Assembly: GCA_963971225.1 (NCBI GenBank)
Contig: OZ020268.1
Coordinates: forward strand, 9,963,532-10,027,531
Length of the DNA: 64,000 bases
Origin: Melieria omissa
Taxonomy: Eukaryota; Arthropoda; Insecta; Diptera; Ulidiidae
Direction: 5' to 3'
Part shown: positions 25,158 to 37,444 of the stretch, piece after piece
Layout: every line of letters starts with the position of its first letter
Numbering within the stretch: the stretch's first letter is position 1
Made by a program: the position numbers and the translations under genes
Notes under the pieces: model-generated
What the model was told of the DNA's origin: nothing
Seen by the model: the letters and a program-made list of their open reading frames with translations, nothing else
The model's database searches: none

Positions 25158-25400
25158 TACGTTAGGTTAGGTAGGGAAAGCTGTGTGCGGCAGGACCGTA
25201 CTTCCACTCGGTGGCCAAAATGGCCCATTGTGAGTCCCTTCTTATGGTTTTCTGGAGCTAAGCAACAGTTTCTCTCAGTGCGCAAGCAGTGCGACCTTCT
25301 AATGAAGGAGAGCAGATTCGAGATTCCAACTTTCGCCGTGCAAGCCAGGTCTGTCAGGAATATTGCACCAAGGTTGGAGTCGGCAAAAAAAATATTTATG
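25158..25400 (-). pseudogene. LINE 3' end: ORF2 C-terminus plus 3'UTR tail
   Basis: The minus strand reads FLTDLACTAKVGISNLLSFI, then RR, a typical C-terminal segment after the HFLCHCPAL motif in insect LINEs, and runs into a 3' tail: cacaatgggccattttggcc, accgagtgg and finally ccctacctaacctaac. Homologous copies are at 56277 and 58833. It is 5'-truncated, as is usual for LINE insertions. Confidence 0.7.
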
Positions 25401-26200
25401 AAGCTTTGTTATAAAATACGAGTATATCAACATTTGGTCCAAGTCCTCCAGGCTAAAACTTATATCGGTACATATGCAATAGACCTTATGTATTCAGGAC
25501 ACAATGGGCTCATTAGGACTAAGTGTGGCTTGGGATTGCCAATCTAACCTAAGTTTTTCGACACAATAACCCTTTCGAAATATTATCTGTTTATATGCCA
25601 AGAAAGAAAAGCAGAGCTCTGCCTCTCATGTCAGGTATTTAGAATCATTAGGTCTGTTTGGGTACTTTTCCAACAAATTATGCATTATTATTATTATTAT
25701 TAAATTTTCTAAAAAATTATCCAATAAAAAATATCAAGAGAGTAAGCCAGCTAATGCTCCCCAAAAATAAAAATGTCCAAAAATGTGAACAAACAAAAAT
25801 TTTTAAGAATTTGCAAGTTTTTACTCTTGGTTACACCTGTGGGTTTACCTCATTAACAACACACACAAAACGGTATAAACAGGAGGGTTAAGGATCAATC
25901 AATCATAAATTTTTCTTGTTCTTCTTCATACTAGCTAAAAGTTACTAGCAAAAATTTCTCCAGTAAAAACTTGCAAGTTCTTAAGAAATAAACTGTCACT
26001 TTGCGCTCTCGTTGCAAGAGATTTGACGTACAAAAACAGAATGCAGTAAATATTTTTACAAATTTGTATAAATTATCAATACTCAAACAGACCTATTCTC
26101 ATACCGAACAGGTAACTTAGTTTTCTACAAATATTTAAATTTATTTTATGTTTTCATTGGTAAATTAATATTTTTGCATAGATCTTTTATTTTCGTAAAG
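25401..26200. other. Unique DNA, no gene seen
   Basis: AT-rich, with an ATT run at 25686-25702. No supported gene. Confidence 0.5.
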
Positions 26201-26204
26201 AAAA

Positions 26205-26322
26205 GAAAGTGTGCGCGCGCACTGCTCTCTCTTGCTCCTACACTGTGATACAGACAATAGGCCTGCAGTGTGCTATGAGAGGAAGAGAGAAATAAAATGT
26301 GCGCGCGCACTGCTGTCTCTTG
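26205..26322. repeat. Duplicated gtgcgcgcgcactgct block
   Basis: The block tgtgcgcgcgcactgct.tctcttgct occurs at about 26211 and again at about 26299. Each contains the self-complementary gtgcgcgcgcac. It lies directly upstream of the 94-bp duplication. Confidence 0.7.
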
Positions 26323-26332
26323 CTTATATCCC

Positions 26333-26520
26333 CCACTCAACTCCCGTTCGCCTCGCCCGATCACACTTTTCTTAACGCTTACGTCACGCGTTCGCCAGCT
26401 TACTTCCCAAGTCAAGCGTGCGTAAACCACTCAACTCCCGTTCGCCTCGCCCGATCACACTTTTCGTAACGCTTACGTCACGCGTTTGCCAGCTTACTCC
26501 CCATGCCAAGCGTGCGTAAA
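26333..26520. repeat. 94-bp tandem duplication with TTACGTCA sites
   Basis: Two adjacent copies (26333-26426 and 26427-26520) run ccactcaactcccgttcgcc, tcgcccgatcacactttt, acgcttacgtcacgcgtt, to gcgtgcgtaaa, with only a handful of mismatches. Each copy holds one TTACGTCA, an ATF/CREB-like site. The GC content stands out from the neighbourhood. Confidence 0.85.
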
Positions 26521-26529
26521 GAAGTTTCA

Positions 26530-27260
26530 CTTCAAAAACTTCAACGGGTTCTGGGTCGGAGTTCGTATCTGCTACAAATTGCTGAGGTTAGAGCAATCAA
26601 TATTTCGGTGGAATGACCACATAGAACCATTTCGAAACAAAAACTCATTCTTTTTTACGGAAAACCCAAAGTAAAATAGTTGGAAAGTTCGTAATACCCA
26701 GAGAAAATTACGAACCTCTGCCTCCTTCCTATGTCTGCTATTCAGCGTCATTCCCACAACACAACGCACTAACTACAGTTAGTTTCTTGCTGAGAGATAT
26801 TGATATCAAAAACCTTAGTTCTCGCCAGAAATTACCATATCCAAAGGTTTACTCAAACTTTTCTAGAGGTAACCTATAATAATGTAGCTGTGTTAGGACC
26901 AGAATAGCCGCAGACACACTTGGGCCATAAAAACGTCTGTAATGCCCAGAGAAAATTCCTGTCCTCTGCCTTCTTCCTCTATCAACCATAGTGAGTCATT
27001 CTCAACGCACAAACTTCAATTGATTTCCTATGCAGATTGTAAACTTCGTATCTGTTACGAACTGCTGGGATCAGAAGCATTAGTTCTTTGCCAGAATGAC
27101 CATATCCAAAGATTAACTTAAACTTTTATATGGGTAACCAAGAATAAGGTGAGCTGCTGTCTGAGACGCAGAATAGTGGCAGACACACTAAGGCCATGAA
27201 AAAGTCTGTAATACCCAGAGAAAATTACGAACCTCTTCCTTCTTCCTATGACTAAATACT
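26530..27260. repeat. Tandem array, ~250-270 bp units
   Basis: Three copies of cccagagaaaatt.c...cctctgcc start near 26697, 26946 and 27216. Other unit blocks are cgtatctg.tac.aa.tgctg, ccatatccaaag.tta and gcagacacac...ggccat. Short open frames are not shared between units. Confidence 0.75.
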
Positions 27261-27362
27261 ATTGAGAGTCCTCACTCTTAAGACAACCAGATGACTGCAA
27301 AAACTTTATAAGGAATCCATTCAGACTCTAGTTTTCGTATCTTCTAAATATTAGCTTCTTAA

Positions 27363-27566
27363 CCCTTTCGGGACGGAGTTTAATTTTGAAATCCAATATA
27401 CTCTCTGTATAAATTTTCCCATGCTATGAAATTTTGAAATCATTCTTTTATCCGGGAACATAGAATTCTAATAAATAGTTTGTGTGAGTCAAAAGATCTG
27501 ATCCTGATCTGAGTTGTTTTGAAGGACATTTAAAAGTCGGTGAGACATACTATCCCAGTAGTAGGA
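27363..27566 (+). mobile_element. piggyBac-like TTAA MITE, degraded right end
   Basis: The TTAA site at 27359-27362 is followed by ccctttcggg. The interior is homologous to 51655-51812 (ttcccatgctat, gaaatcattcttttatccgg, ctatcccagt), where the right end gaaaggg-TTAA survives. Here the right end has decayed to ggattaa. Confidence 0.6.
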
Positions 27567-27570
27567 TTAA

Positions 27571-29916
27571 GACAAAAATTAACAACAAAAACAAAAATAC
27601 CTTAAAAACTCAAATCTACCAACTTTCGAGTTGTCTATTCCATTGCAGAGCTTTCATATATGCCAACAATTTGTAATCTAATTTTTCTTGCACCCACTTA
27701 TACAAGATGGCAAGTTTCATAAGCCAATACAATGCAAAGCCATCGCTCTTCAGGCATTAATGGGTTAATGGCAGTCGCTTAATTGCAAATTCAAAACAAA
27801 CAAACAAACAAACATAGAATGGCATTGGCCAGAACAACAGCGACAACGACAACGACAATAACAATAACTTGAACAGGTTTTCCGCATTTGTTGGCGCTGC
27901 AAACGGAGAGTGGCAAGACCTGGTCGACAGTTGGGGGACAACGCACACACAAGTAGCCATGTCCCGTTGTGCCACTTGCACACACACACACACACATACA
28001 AAGCATAATATGTGCACTTAAGTATGGATGTGTATAATTGTATATGGAATCGTATATGTTGCTAAGATTTATGCGCGACAGAGCTGAAATTAGAGCTCGG
28101 CGTTTAGTGGCGACATGCTCGGTAGACGCGGAGGGAGGGACGGCACTGCACAGCGCACATCGTCAACGTTAGTGGCCGACCTGTGTTTTATTGCAGCACT
28201 TCCTTCAAGATGTCGTCCAGTGCCAGACGACCTGCTGCGTCACTAACATTCATACATATTCATAGTTGTGTGTCGCTTAGTTGCAGTTCTGGTTGTTGTT
28301 GTAGTTGGTTTTGTAATTTCATATTTGTTAACATTTGGCATAAATACGCTCATTAAAAGCACATTGACATGACTTAGCTGCCGCTGTTGCCGGCTCGCGC
28401 TCAGCCAAGTGGCGCGACCCGCATGCCATGTCTGGCCTTCTTGGCCGCCGCTCAAGTGGCAACATGAATGAGTGTGTTTTATTTATGTGCTGCCATTTTG
28501 ACTGCCATACACACACACGTACATAGAAACCACTTGAAACTGTGTGCGTGTTGTAAAGAAAATTGCTTTTACAGCAAAGCCAAATCCTACAACTTACAAC
28601 AGCAACATTTTAGTGAGCCAACCGAGTGAAAAATGCCAACAACCAATACACATAACCGTCCATAACCTCACACAACGGCATAATGAGCGCATCCATGTTT
28701 GATTGACGCCATGTTGCAAAGTGGAAAATTGTGTATTTTACGTTTGGCTGCGTGCGATGCGTGAATTAATTTCAATTACAATCACAGTTATTAAACTCAA
28801 ATCCATACGATTAGCGCAAGTTTTACACGCCCACAGTTAAACTGTGTGAAAACGGCATTGCAAAGCAACAAAATACGCTATTAACACGTTTGGTTGTCAA
28901 GTCGTTCACGACCAATGAGACTTGAGTATCCCATAGAAATTTTACACTGTTTCATTGCTCATGTTTACTGTCACATTTTGTCTACCTTAAAAATGTATAC
29001 ATTTTGAATAGACACACTTATGCCGCAGGGTCATTAAAGGGTTAACAAAACACGCAACAAACTGTAAGCGAAACGCACAAAGCCCCAAAAGTGATAAACT
29101 AACAAATTTTCGTGGAAATTTATCTACGAAAGCTGTTTGCTGTGTGTGCTTGCGACATTTATGCGCATAAAACTGAATATGTATGCATGTGTATGTGTGT
29201 GTGTGTGTGTGAGTTTGCGTTTTAGCTGCTTCGTTTAGCTCGTCGTCTGGCTGATGGCGCACAGCAGGTGTGCGCGCCGTGTTTGCTGCTGCCACTTCAA
29301 GTTCACCAACTGCCAAACTCATAACGGTTTTCTTAGCTGCGACAACACAACACGCCAACTACCATCAGACTATTAATAACAGCAACAACAACAACAACCG
29401 TAAGAAAAAAGTTTACAAAAGCAACAATTTATGAACGTGCTGAAATTATTTATGACACAAAAGCAACTTGTAATTTGTAGCAACATAGAACTTTGCCAAC
29501 AACAGTCGATAGACACATACTTGGCCGCATTTTATGGGCGGGTCAAATGAGTTTATGAGTTCGAAACGCCACTCAATATAGAAAGCAGGCAGGTAATAAA
29601 ATTGTCAACGATAGCATTGTAAAGTGCATTGAAAGAGATAAACGAGCACAGGTGCGTTCGCAGACTTTCAGACGTCAGGTTGAGAAACTCTGCCGTGGCT
29701 CAGAATGAATGAAAGAAAGAATGAAAAGCTGCCAAGAAGGGGAATTTTGAATGACTTATGAGTAATAAAAAAAGCTGAAAGTCTCATATCTTTAAGGTCT
29801 TTTGTTCGAGATAGTCTACAATACCTTCATATAAGGTTTCGTATACGGTTTTCGAAAACAAAACATTTATTCATTCAGTTTATTCAAATTGCTCCACAGC
29901 TGCTCAGAAGTTGCTC
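27571..29916. other. Unique DNA, no gene seen
   Basis: CA/TG microsatellites lie at 27977-27996 and 29190-29212. Several overlapping minus-strand frames at 27757-28017 and 28987-29358 are low-complexity and show no domain. Non-coding regulatory sequence is possible. Confidence 0.45.
28885..29041. mobile_element. Possible small TTAA-flanked MITE
   Basis: TTAA lies on both sides (28881-28884 and 29042-29045); the ends are cacgtttgg on the left and ccctttaatg on the inverted right. The ends match only loosely, so this is a weak call. Confidence 0.3.
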
Positions 29917-29919
29917 TTA

Positions 29920-30689
29920 GGGCCGTTTTCTCATCTTCCCGTTAAAGTGACCGGTAGCTAAAGTGAACTTTAGCTAAAGGTCACTTTAAAGTGGCCGGTA
30001 AATATTTTCGTTTTCTCATCTTCCTGATAAATAGAAATTTAACAGGTCTGATTTTTTGGCATCACTGGTCAGCACTTGGCGGCGCAATCAGCTGTTTGTG
30101 AAAAATTATAATTATTTTTGAAGGAAAAAATAAAAATTTTGTCTGGCAAAATCTTGTTGATGCTTTTACTGGCAAATGGGGCGTGTCCCGACGTTGGAAA
30201 TCGTTGAGGGGCAAGTTTGACAGCTTGAAGCGCAAGTCCAAGCTGGAACTTGCAGCGCAGAAGAGCGAGACGTATCGCACAGGTGGCGGCCCAGCAGCGA
30301 TTGGACATGTCAGCAGTGCAAAGCAGTGAAATAGTCCAATTGGCTGTTATATGTTATATTTGCCGCATTTTGTGACTCCGTACTTTCAAAAGCGTCTTCC
30401 AGTGCATGAATTTAAGAAACACGCCTATTTTCCATACCGAAAGATCTCAAATTCAAATTTCATTTCAAATTGTAATTTAATTATCAGCTGTTTTTTGTTT
30501 GTAAACAAACATATGCATGTACTTGGCACCATTTCCACTTAAAGTTCACTTTAAAGTTTAACAGCCACTCAATCCTCCCGGTAAATTTTATCGGGAGGAT
30601 AGCTTAACGGGCAGATGAGAAAACGAAAATGCGTTTATCGGCCCGTTAAAGTGAACTTTAAAGTTAACGGGAAGATGAGAAAACGGCCC
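29920..30689. mobile_element. Harbinger-like non-autonomous element, 770 bp
   Basis: The ends are a perfect 26-bp inverted repeat beginning gggccgttttctcatcttcc, flanked by TTA at 29917-29919 and 30690-30692. Three-base TWA duplications and GGGCC-type ends are typical of PIF/Harbinger transposons. Both subterminal regions repeat the end motif internally (gttttctcatcttcc near 30010, gcagatgagaaaac near 30612) and contain palindromes such as aaagtgaacttt. It carries a Myb/SANT-like coding remnant but no DDE nuclease, so it would depend on proteins from elsewhere. Confidence 0.82.
30102..30329 (+). pseudogene. Myb/SANT-like domain remnant inside the Harbinger element
   Basis: A 75-codon frame is open from a TGA at 30099 to TGA at 30327. 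It reads ...VWQNLVDAFTGKWGVSRRWK, SLRGKFDSLKRKSKLELAAQ, KSETYRTGGGPA... The Trp spacing, the L.gKfd.LKrk run and the TGGGP signature match the Myb/SANT-like (trihelix) DNA-binding proteins that Harbinger elements encode next to their transposase. There is no ATG and the protein stops soon after TGGGP, so it is a fragment of the second Harbinger gene and presumably non-functional. Confidence 0.65.
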
Positions 30690-30699
30690 TTAGACTGTT

Positions 30700-30780
30700 A
30701 AAATCTCTGACCGATCCCCACTAGTTTTTTCTACTGAACATTTCTTTCAAACATATTTACATTCTATCTCCAACTCTTAA
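30700..30780 (+). repeat. Left copy of a short direct repeat split by a TTAA element
   Basis: The block ctgaacatttctttcaaaca...ctatctccaactcttaa is repeated at 31695-31772 as ctgaatatttctttcaaaca...ctatctccaagtcttaa. The piggyBac-like element sits at the TTAA that closes the left copy. Confidence 0.65.
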
Positions 30781-31618
30781 CCCTTTCGACCCCTAAGTTG
30801 CCAGAGAGCAATTTCATCTATTTGTCATTTTATAACAAATAAGTGATTGATTAATTTATGGGTTTAATTTAAGTAGGCACCAATAAATTTATATTTTTAG
30901 TAGTGAATTCAAAGCATATTACAAAAATTTTACCGTTATCCCCAAAATAATTTCCAATAATTTGCAGCGATATCAGAGAAAGTTTGTGTTCTAATTGAAG
31001 TCTACGAATTGGGCGGGTTTGATCAAAACGCTGTATTTTTAATACTAGTTAAATAAAAGCAAAAATTGATAATTTTGTATTTTCCCATAAATATTGGATA
31101 ATTTTTCTGAATTGGAAAAATATTGACACCATATTTATTTAACCCGTTTTAAACTAAAATTTTTCAAATCCGAATTGGGCGCGTTTCATCAAAACCCTGT
31201 TTCTTCAATAACGGTTAAATAAAATCAAAAATTTATAATTTTGTATTTTTCCATAAATATTAAATAATTTTTCTGTAATTAAATAATATTGACACAAAAT
31301 TTATTTAACCCGTTTTAAACTAAAATTTTACAAATCCGAATTGGGCGCGTTTAATCAAACCCCTGTTTCCTTTATAGCGGTTAAATAAAATCAAAAATTG
31401 ATAATTTTTTATAGTTGCATAAATATTAAATAATTTTTTTGTAATTAAAAAATATTTATACAAAATTTATTTAACCCGTTTTAAGCAAAAGTTGTTCAAA
31501 AGTAGAGCTCTAGAGCTCTAACAAAGAGGCCTGGCGACTTCAAATGTGTGAACGTGTTTCATGATTTAAATACCCAAAACTAATATCAAGACACAGAGTA
31601 AAATTCGGCTCGAAAGGG
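30781..31618. mobile_element. piggyBac-like MITE, 838 bp, with internal tandem repeats
   Basis: TTAA flanks both ends (30777-30780 and 31619-31622). The left end is ccctttcgacccc; the inverted right end is ccctttcgagccgaa. CCCTTT ends with TTAA duplication are the piggyBac hallmark. The interior is mostly three tandem units. No transposase frame is present. Confidence 0.7.
31004..31495. repeat. Three ~165-bp tandem units inside the TTAA element
   Basis: Units start at cgaattgggcg near 31004, 31172 and 31337. They share cgtttnatcaaa.ccctgt, ggttaaataaaatcaaaaa, cataaatatt, and tatttaacccgttttaaac. Each unit therefore ends in its own ttaacccgtttt, resembling a partial element end. Confidence 0.85.
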
Positions 31619-31622
31619 TTAA

Positions 31623-34236
31623 AGAGGCCCCCATACAAAAGGTTTTTATAAAATCGGCTCCAACTGCTCCCAGGTTGCGCCCACATGTGCCAAATGTATG
31701 ACCGACACCCATTTATTTTCCCTCCTGAATATTTCTTTCAAACATACCTACCCGCTATCTCCAAGTCTTAAGGGGGCTGCCATATAAAACTAACCCATTT
31801 TCTATGAAATTCGCTGCCCACTTATAAATTAGTTAAGTGGGCGAGAAAACTTTGTACCTCGAAAACTACTGAACCGATTTGAATGATTTATGCAAGGCAA
31901 CATTCTTGAGTACAAAAAATACAAAATTATTTAAGGTTGAGAAATTCAACACCAGAGGGCGTCTCCCATACAATTGGAGCTGAGGGGCTGTCAACTTTTG
32001 GGTTTCTACAAAGCAAAATTCAAAATGTATTGTCAAGTAATATTAGCCTCTGCATTCTGAGTTTAATCGCAATCTTAATTGAGTGAAAGAAGAAGAAATT
32101 GATTTAATTTTTGTGATAAATTCAGCCGTATGACTCCTTGCACAGGCAGCCTGGATCAAACATTATTTTCTATGTCCCAAGATGAATTCTGATGAATTTT
32201 AGGCTCCTTCCGACAGTATCGTTGGCCACATGTAATTTATGTACAATTTCAATTTCAATTTATTTCAATTTTACACAAATAGGTATGTACGATTAAGTAC
32301 GTTTGTAAGTACGATTAAACCAGCTGAGAACCATGATTGGTGTTTCTTGGGATTGGGGTTTCCTTTCAAATGCCTTGAGCCGAAGCTGTGTTGACAAGGT
32401 ACAGAAAGAAAAAGCACTTTACTTTCTCTACACTTAGAAAGTATTTTCTAGTAGAAGCACTAATTACCTGGGCAACTTTTTCTTCGAAAATTTGCAGTAT
32501 TAAGCCCATAGGACTATTCACAGTCTAGTGGGTTTCGTGAGAAGCTCAAACTGGTTCAATAAGTGAGCTGACTTAAGCTCGATTGTATGATATTGGATAT
32601 TGGACTTCTATGGCCTAATTAGGCTCTACTCTGGTGCATCAACTCTTACCTCCCTTCCTTATCAGAAAGTGAACAATTCATTGTTGTTCTCATCAATTAC
32701 CACTGGTTATACAACAATCATAAGCAACAATAGACTTTGGCTTTGCTGATGGACAACTGAATTTCATTGTTACAACTGTTTGCTTTCAAATACGTTACAC
32801 AGCCTTGAATACGTGGCTGAGAGCGTATAATTAATTTTGAATATATATACAGAAATATTTATGTGCATTCATATGTCAGTTCACAAGAACAATGTCATTA
32901 ACAAGTCAATTCCAGAAGCTAAAACATAATCATTGAATGAAATTAAAAGTTTCATAACATAAATGTCGAAACAAGAAAATGTTAAAGTTATTCAAAGTTC
33001 ATGGAAAATTTCCATGTTCAGGGAAATTCGTAGATAAATGTTCATTTGTTGTAAATAAATTCAGTTAAGTCGTTACTTAATTTCTCAAAAGCTGTGAACA
33101 AGCGAAACACCAAAGCACTCAGTGCAGACTTTGTAGAACACACAAATTCTAATTGCCAAGGAAAAATGTTATCAGACAAGCAAAAATAATTAAAATCTTG
33201 AGTATTTGCAGAGCAACCATACATTTAAGCATTTACAGTATGTACAATAGAAACCATAATAATGAAACTTTTGCTCAAGTTGAGCCTCAAGCTCGCAACG
33301 AGATTAAAGATGCATGAAAAATCAGTTGTAAATTATTTTGATGCGACACAATTCCTCTTCTATTTGTCAAAGCAGACCATTTCTGTGCAATTGGGTCCTT
33401 TAAACGATCCGATTGTTGATAGTACAGGTCCAAATTTAAAGTTTTTCTGTAGGGAAGCAGCTCATAGTAGATGATTATAATCACCTACTATGAATAATTA
33501 TTTACTTTCTATAATTATTTACTTTCTATAATTATTTACTTTTATTTATATATTTTATATTTACTACTATGAATAATTATTTGTCAATCCCATCAAACAT
33601 ACAGCAAAATCTTCCGTTGCGCCAACACTCTGCGAATTAGTCAACAGCTTTTGTCTTAAGTGATTCAGTTTTCATCACCAGTCAACATTCACTCAGGTCA
33701 TAGTATATGACCCCTTGCCAATTCCACCTAAAAAACAGCAAATTTTTATTTACCGCCAATCGTAGCTTGACCACAGTTTGTGTCGGCTTACTACAATTCC
33801 AACACGACCATTTTCGCTTGTTGCTGTCAAGGTGATTCACTTTTCACTGACGGTCAATGCTGGCTTCGCGATTCTAGCACAGCTGTTTTTGCTCCGCGTA
33901 GTCTTAAGTGATTCACTTCATCATCAGTCATTCTGTGCTTCAGAAATATTTCGATTTTGTTGCAATTCAACAGCGATTCGAAGAAAGTTGGTTCATGAGG
34001 TTGGTTTGGATTAACTTATGTGACACCTGTACGTCAAGCTTCTTTTGTATTCAGCCTTCTTCAAGTCGTTCCAAAGATTTATCTGTGCTCCTTGGTAATC
34101 GAAACAGTGCTTATATGATGGTAGGACTCTACAATTTCCATGATATAATGGACAATTGGCCTTCCAGAGCGTGGTTCATCTTTCAGATCAAAAATACCGG
34201 AACATAATTGTCCCAACCAAAACTGCTCCTAATTGG
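31623..34236. other. Unique DNA, no gene seen
   Basis: No supported gene. The right copy of the split direct repeat is at 31695-31772. A near-perfect palindrome (tcatagtag...ctactatga) lies at about 33464-33495, followed by three ataattatttactttct repeats. Confidence 0.5.
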
Positions 34237-34420
34237 CTGTTAATGTATTAGGGTTTAAACCCCTCCAAGCCCCCAAACACAAAATATCCTGGGGGCTTTG
34301 AGGGGTTCAAACCCTCCAAACACAAAAATACTGGTACAAAATATCATTTCAAGTGGCATTAAGCTCAAAAGTTCTAAGCAAAACCCATCTAACTAAATGA
34401 ATTCCTGTGTGCGCCACTGA
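34237..34420 (-). mobile_element. Family E repeat, minus orientation
   Basis: On the minus strand it runs cagtggcgcacacaggaatt, agatgggttttgc, cttaatgccacttgaaa, then tgtttggagggtttgaaccc. It aligns with 21885-22052 and with the host repeat around 44656. Imperfect duplication of the cctcc/tttgaacccc block is visible near the 3' end. Confidence 0.5.
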
Positions 34421-36863
34421 CTAGGACCATGAAAGCTAGTCACATTTTTAACTGCCAGGCTGACAATTTTGAAGAAAAACTGAAAAGAAATTACTTTTTT
34501 ACTATTTGCTGTTCTCCATCTTTGACGCGCGATCAAACAAAATTGAGTCCCGCGATCGCAGGCAATTGTCTGAAAAGTTTTTTTAGTACGAAAGCACCTT
34601 TCTAGCTCCATGTTGCGGAACCAGTTCATACTTTTAACTACAACGCGAACTAAATATTTATGAACTATTCCATCTATTAGAAAAACAATGAATATTTATT
34701 TTTACAACACTTTATATTCCTTACCCAGCATTCATTTTTCAGCAGCCTCTTTAATTGGGGAAAACTTGACCAAATACACTGCATTCAGTTTGCCGTTGCA
34801 CAAACTGTAAACCTGCTCTTTTGGTGCTTGTTGTAGTTGTTGTTGATGTGCTCGAACACAATTTTGCCAGCGCCACACCTTCCAGCGGCAAACGAAGGGC
34901 GGCACTTAATCCTTTTTACAGTGCGAACAGCAACAACAGCAACAAAAATGCCAACAGCTCGTGTATAATTTTCTTAGTTTCGCGCGCCACTAATAGTGAA
35001 ACATGCAACATGCGCGCTGACCAACGGCTTCAGTGGCCTTTTTATGGTCGTTTACGTTGTGTGTGTGTGTGTGTGTGAGTTTAAAACTCCATGCAGAAAT
35101 GTCTGACTTGTTGTGCAGTGTCGAGTATGTGCAATGTAGTTGGGATTTTGTTTTTGTTGTTGCCTTGTTTTATGTGCATTCGCGTCTTTGCGTGCAACGC
35201 GGTGCGGTGATTGAGTGGACGTTGTTAGGCGCTGCTTTTATTACTGCTGCTGTTGTTGTTGTTGTTGGTTTTGTAAGCCTTGTACTCCAGTCAAGAATGG
35301 TGGGCAACAAAAGCCCACATTGAAGTGCACTATGGTGGAATACAACAATTGCAACAATTGCTGTCTGGTCACTGCTCGAACGACACAAGAGGCTGCGGCC
35401 ACACTTGATGCAATCAACGGCAGAACATAAGCGCCAATTGAAGAGCGTCGAAAGTGCTTCACGCTTAGCTGAAGGTTTATTTAAATTTAATTTTTATAGA
35501 CGACAACACTCTGTGGTCTTGGAACAGACAGCAACTGCATACATGCAGCCTGAAAATATGCAATGACAAATTTCCATTTACAGTGGCCGCCATTATAAGT
35601 GGACAGCGAACAGCTGAATGAGTTGTTGGCTGCTAGTGGTTTAAAAATGTTGTATTCTCTTACAATAATAGCAACAACAAATAATGCAACGCCGTCAACT
35701 TGTACAAACGTGCATCGTCCAAGCTGAGTGTGAGTTTTTCCGCGCAGTTGTTTGTGTGTGTTGCGTGTTGCAAGACGACGACAATTAATCAAACCACCAC
35801 TTCCAACAACTGTTGACGCAAATTGCATTCTTTTCTTGGCCACACGATGAAATGATAAATTTTTGCAATTTATTTTGCATACAAGTGCCAACAAAAATCC
35901 CCAATAAGAGAATAAAACGAAATTAAAGTCAGGTTGTGAAATGGAATATGAAAAATTAATAACGTTGCCACACTGAATGAAACTGTAATACACACACACT
36001 CACTCTGACAATCGAACCTTATGCGCATTTGTATAGTATTATTGACCGATATTGTTGTTGCTGTTGCAATGTTGATCGGCATGCAACTGTGGGCAGCCGA
36101 ATTTTCGAAATCAGGAAAAAAATATTGCAATGAAAATGGCAAATTGAAAAATTATTGAAATAAAAGCAACATTGCAGGTACATTGCTGATCTGTAAATGC
36201 GAACCATGTGCGGCATAAATTCATGCAAATATACCTTATATGTATGTATGTATGTATGTATTGATATGTGTGTGAAAGGTTCATTCATTTTAACTGAAAA
36301 CAGTAATCAAAGACTTATGGCGCTGGAGATGGTAACAAAAAGAGAGGCAATGTGTCATGGGGATTGCCACATCATCAAGAAAGGACTTGATACATATTTC
36401 AGTCTTATCTTCGACAGTTTGGGAATTTTAAGGGATTCAGTTTCTTCAACGCTCAGGCAACGTCAGACCCAGTCACATAGGAAGTATTCGAGTGTTATAT
36501 ACTAGTTTTCTTCCCAGTTACTTCTTCTAACTAACTTCTAACAGAATTCAGGGGATTCCCAAGTCCAATTGACCAGTGACGCCTGAGCTGTCCCATCAGC
36601 CTTGAGACATTCCTACGAGAATTTACAGTGAAGATTGTTCTACAAATGTTGTGAGGCAACCAAATCTGTTGAACTACTCTGCAACTGCATAAATTTCGCA
36701 CACATCCATAAGGAACTCACATCTCTAGTACAACGAAATTGATAATTTTGATTTATTTACCACGTATGGTTGATGTGAATATTTACATGTATCATTGTTG
36801 TTATGGTTGTTATTATTGCATTATTATTGTGACCAATCAAAATTGTTGCACATTTTCATATAC
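34421..36863. other. Unique DNA, no gene seen
   Basis: Contains a (GT)n at 35055-35078 and a (GTAT)n at 36238-36260. Overlapping frames on both strands at 35033-35462 and 35487-35999 are low-complexity CAA/TTG sequence. No splice-consistent exon was found. Confidence 0.45.
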
Positions 36864-37108
36864 CTACATACTAGGGATCGCAATTTTTTGCCATTTTGCG
36901 ATCCCGGGATTTTCGGGATTGAAAAGTCAAATCCCGGGATCCCGGGATTTAATCCCGGGATTCATATAACAAATTTTTTAATAAAACAATTTTCCCGAAT
37001 TGCATAAATACTTGTTTATAATATATTTATCATAAAAATGGACACATTTTAATCACATTTGGGTAGTTTCAAGATTTTTTATCTTGAATTTAATCACATT
37101 TTGTTTAA

Positions 37109-37444
37109 CCCTTCAATTCCCATGTCCAAAATAGTGAAAAAGAAAATTTTCTTTTTAAATAAAGGAGCTTAGATACGTTTGGATAAGACAAAAAAATACA
37201 TAAAAAATGTTTAAACTACCCTCATTTTTATATTGAAAGAAACCACACAAACTCGCACTGCTTTAATTACGCGTGAAACAAATGAATAAATTTTACAAAT
37301 GACGTATCGCAAGTGTTGGTAGGAAAATTAAATAAACAAGTACTACTAATTTGCTATACAAGTGTTAGAATTTTAAAATAAAAACCTATGTGGTAGGAAA
37401 ACAAATATTAAGCATCTGTCACCTACAGGTTGGGAATTGAAGAG
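37109..37444. mobile_element. piggyBac-like MITE nested in the hAT element, 336 bp
   Basis: TTAA at 37105-37108 and 37445-37448 flanks ends cccttcaattccca (left) and ctcttcaattccca (inverted right), a 14-bp inverted repeat with one mismatch. There is no coding capacity. Its position inside the hAT element gives the order of insertion. Confidence 0.75.
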
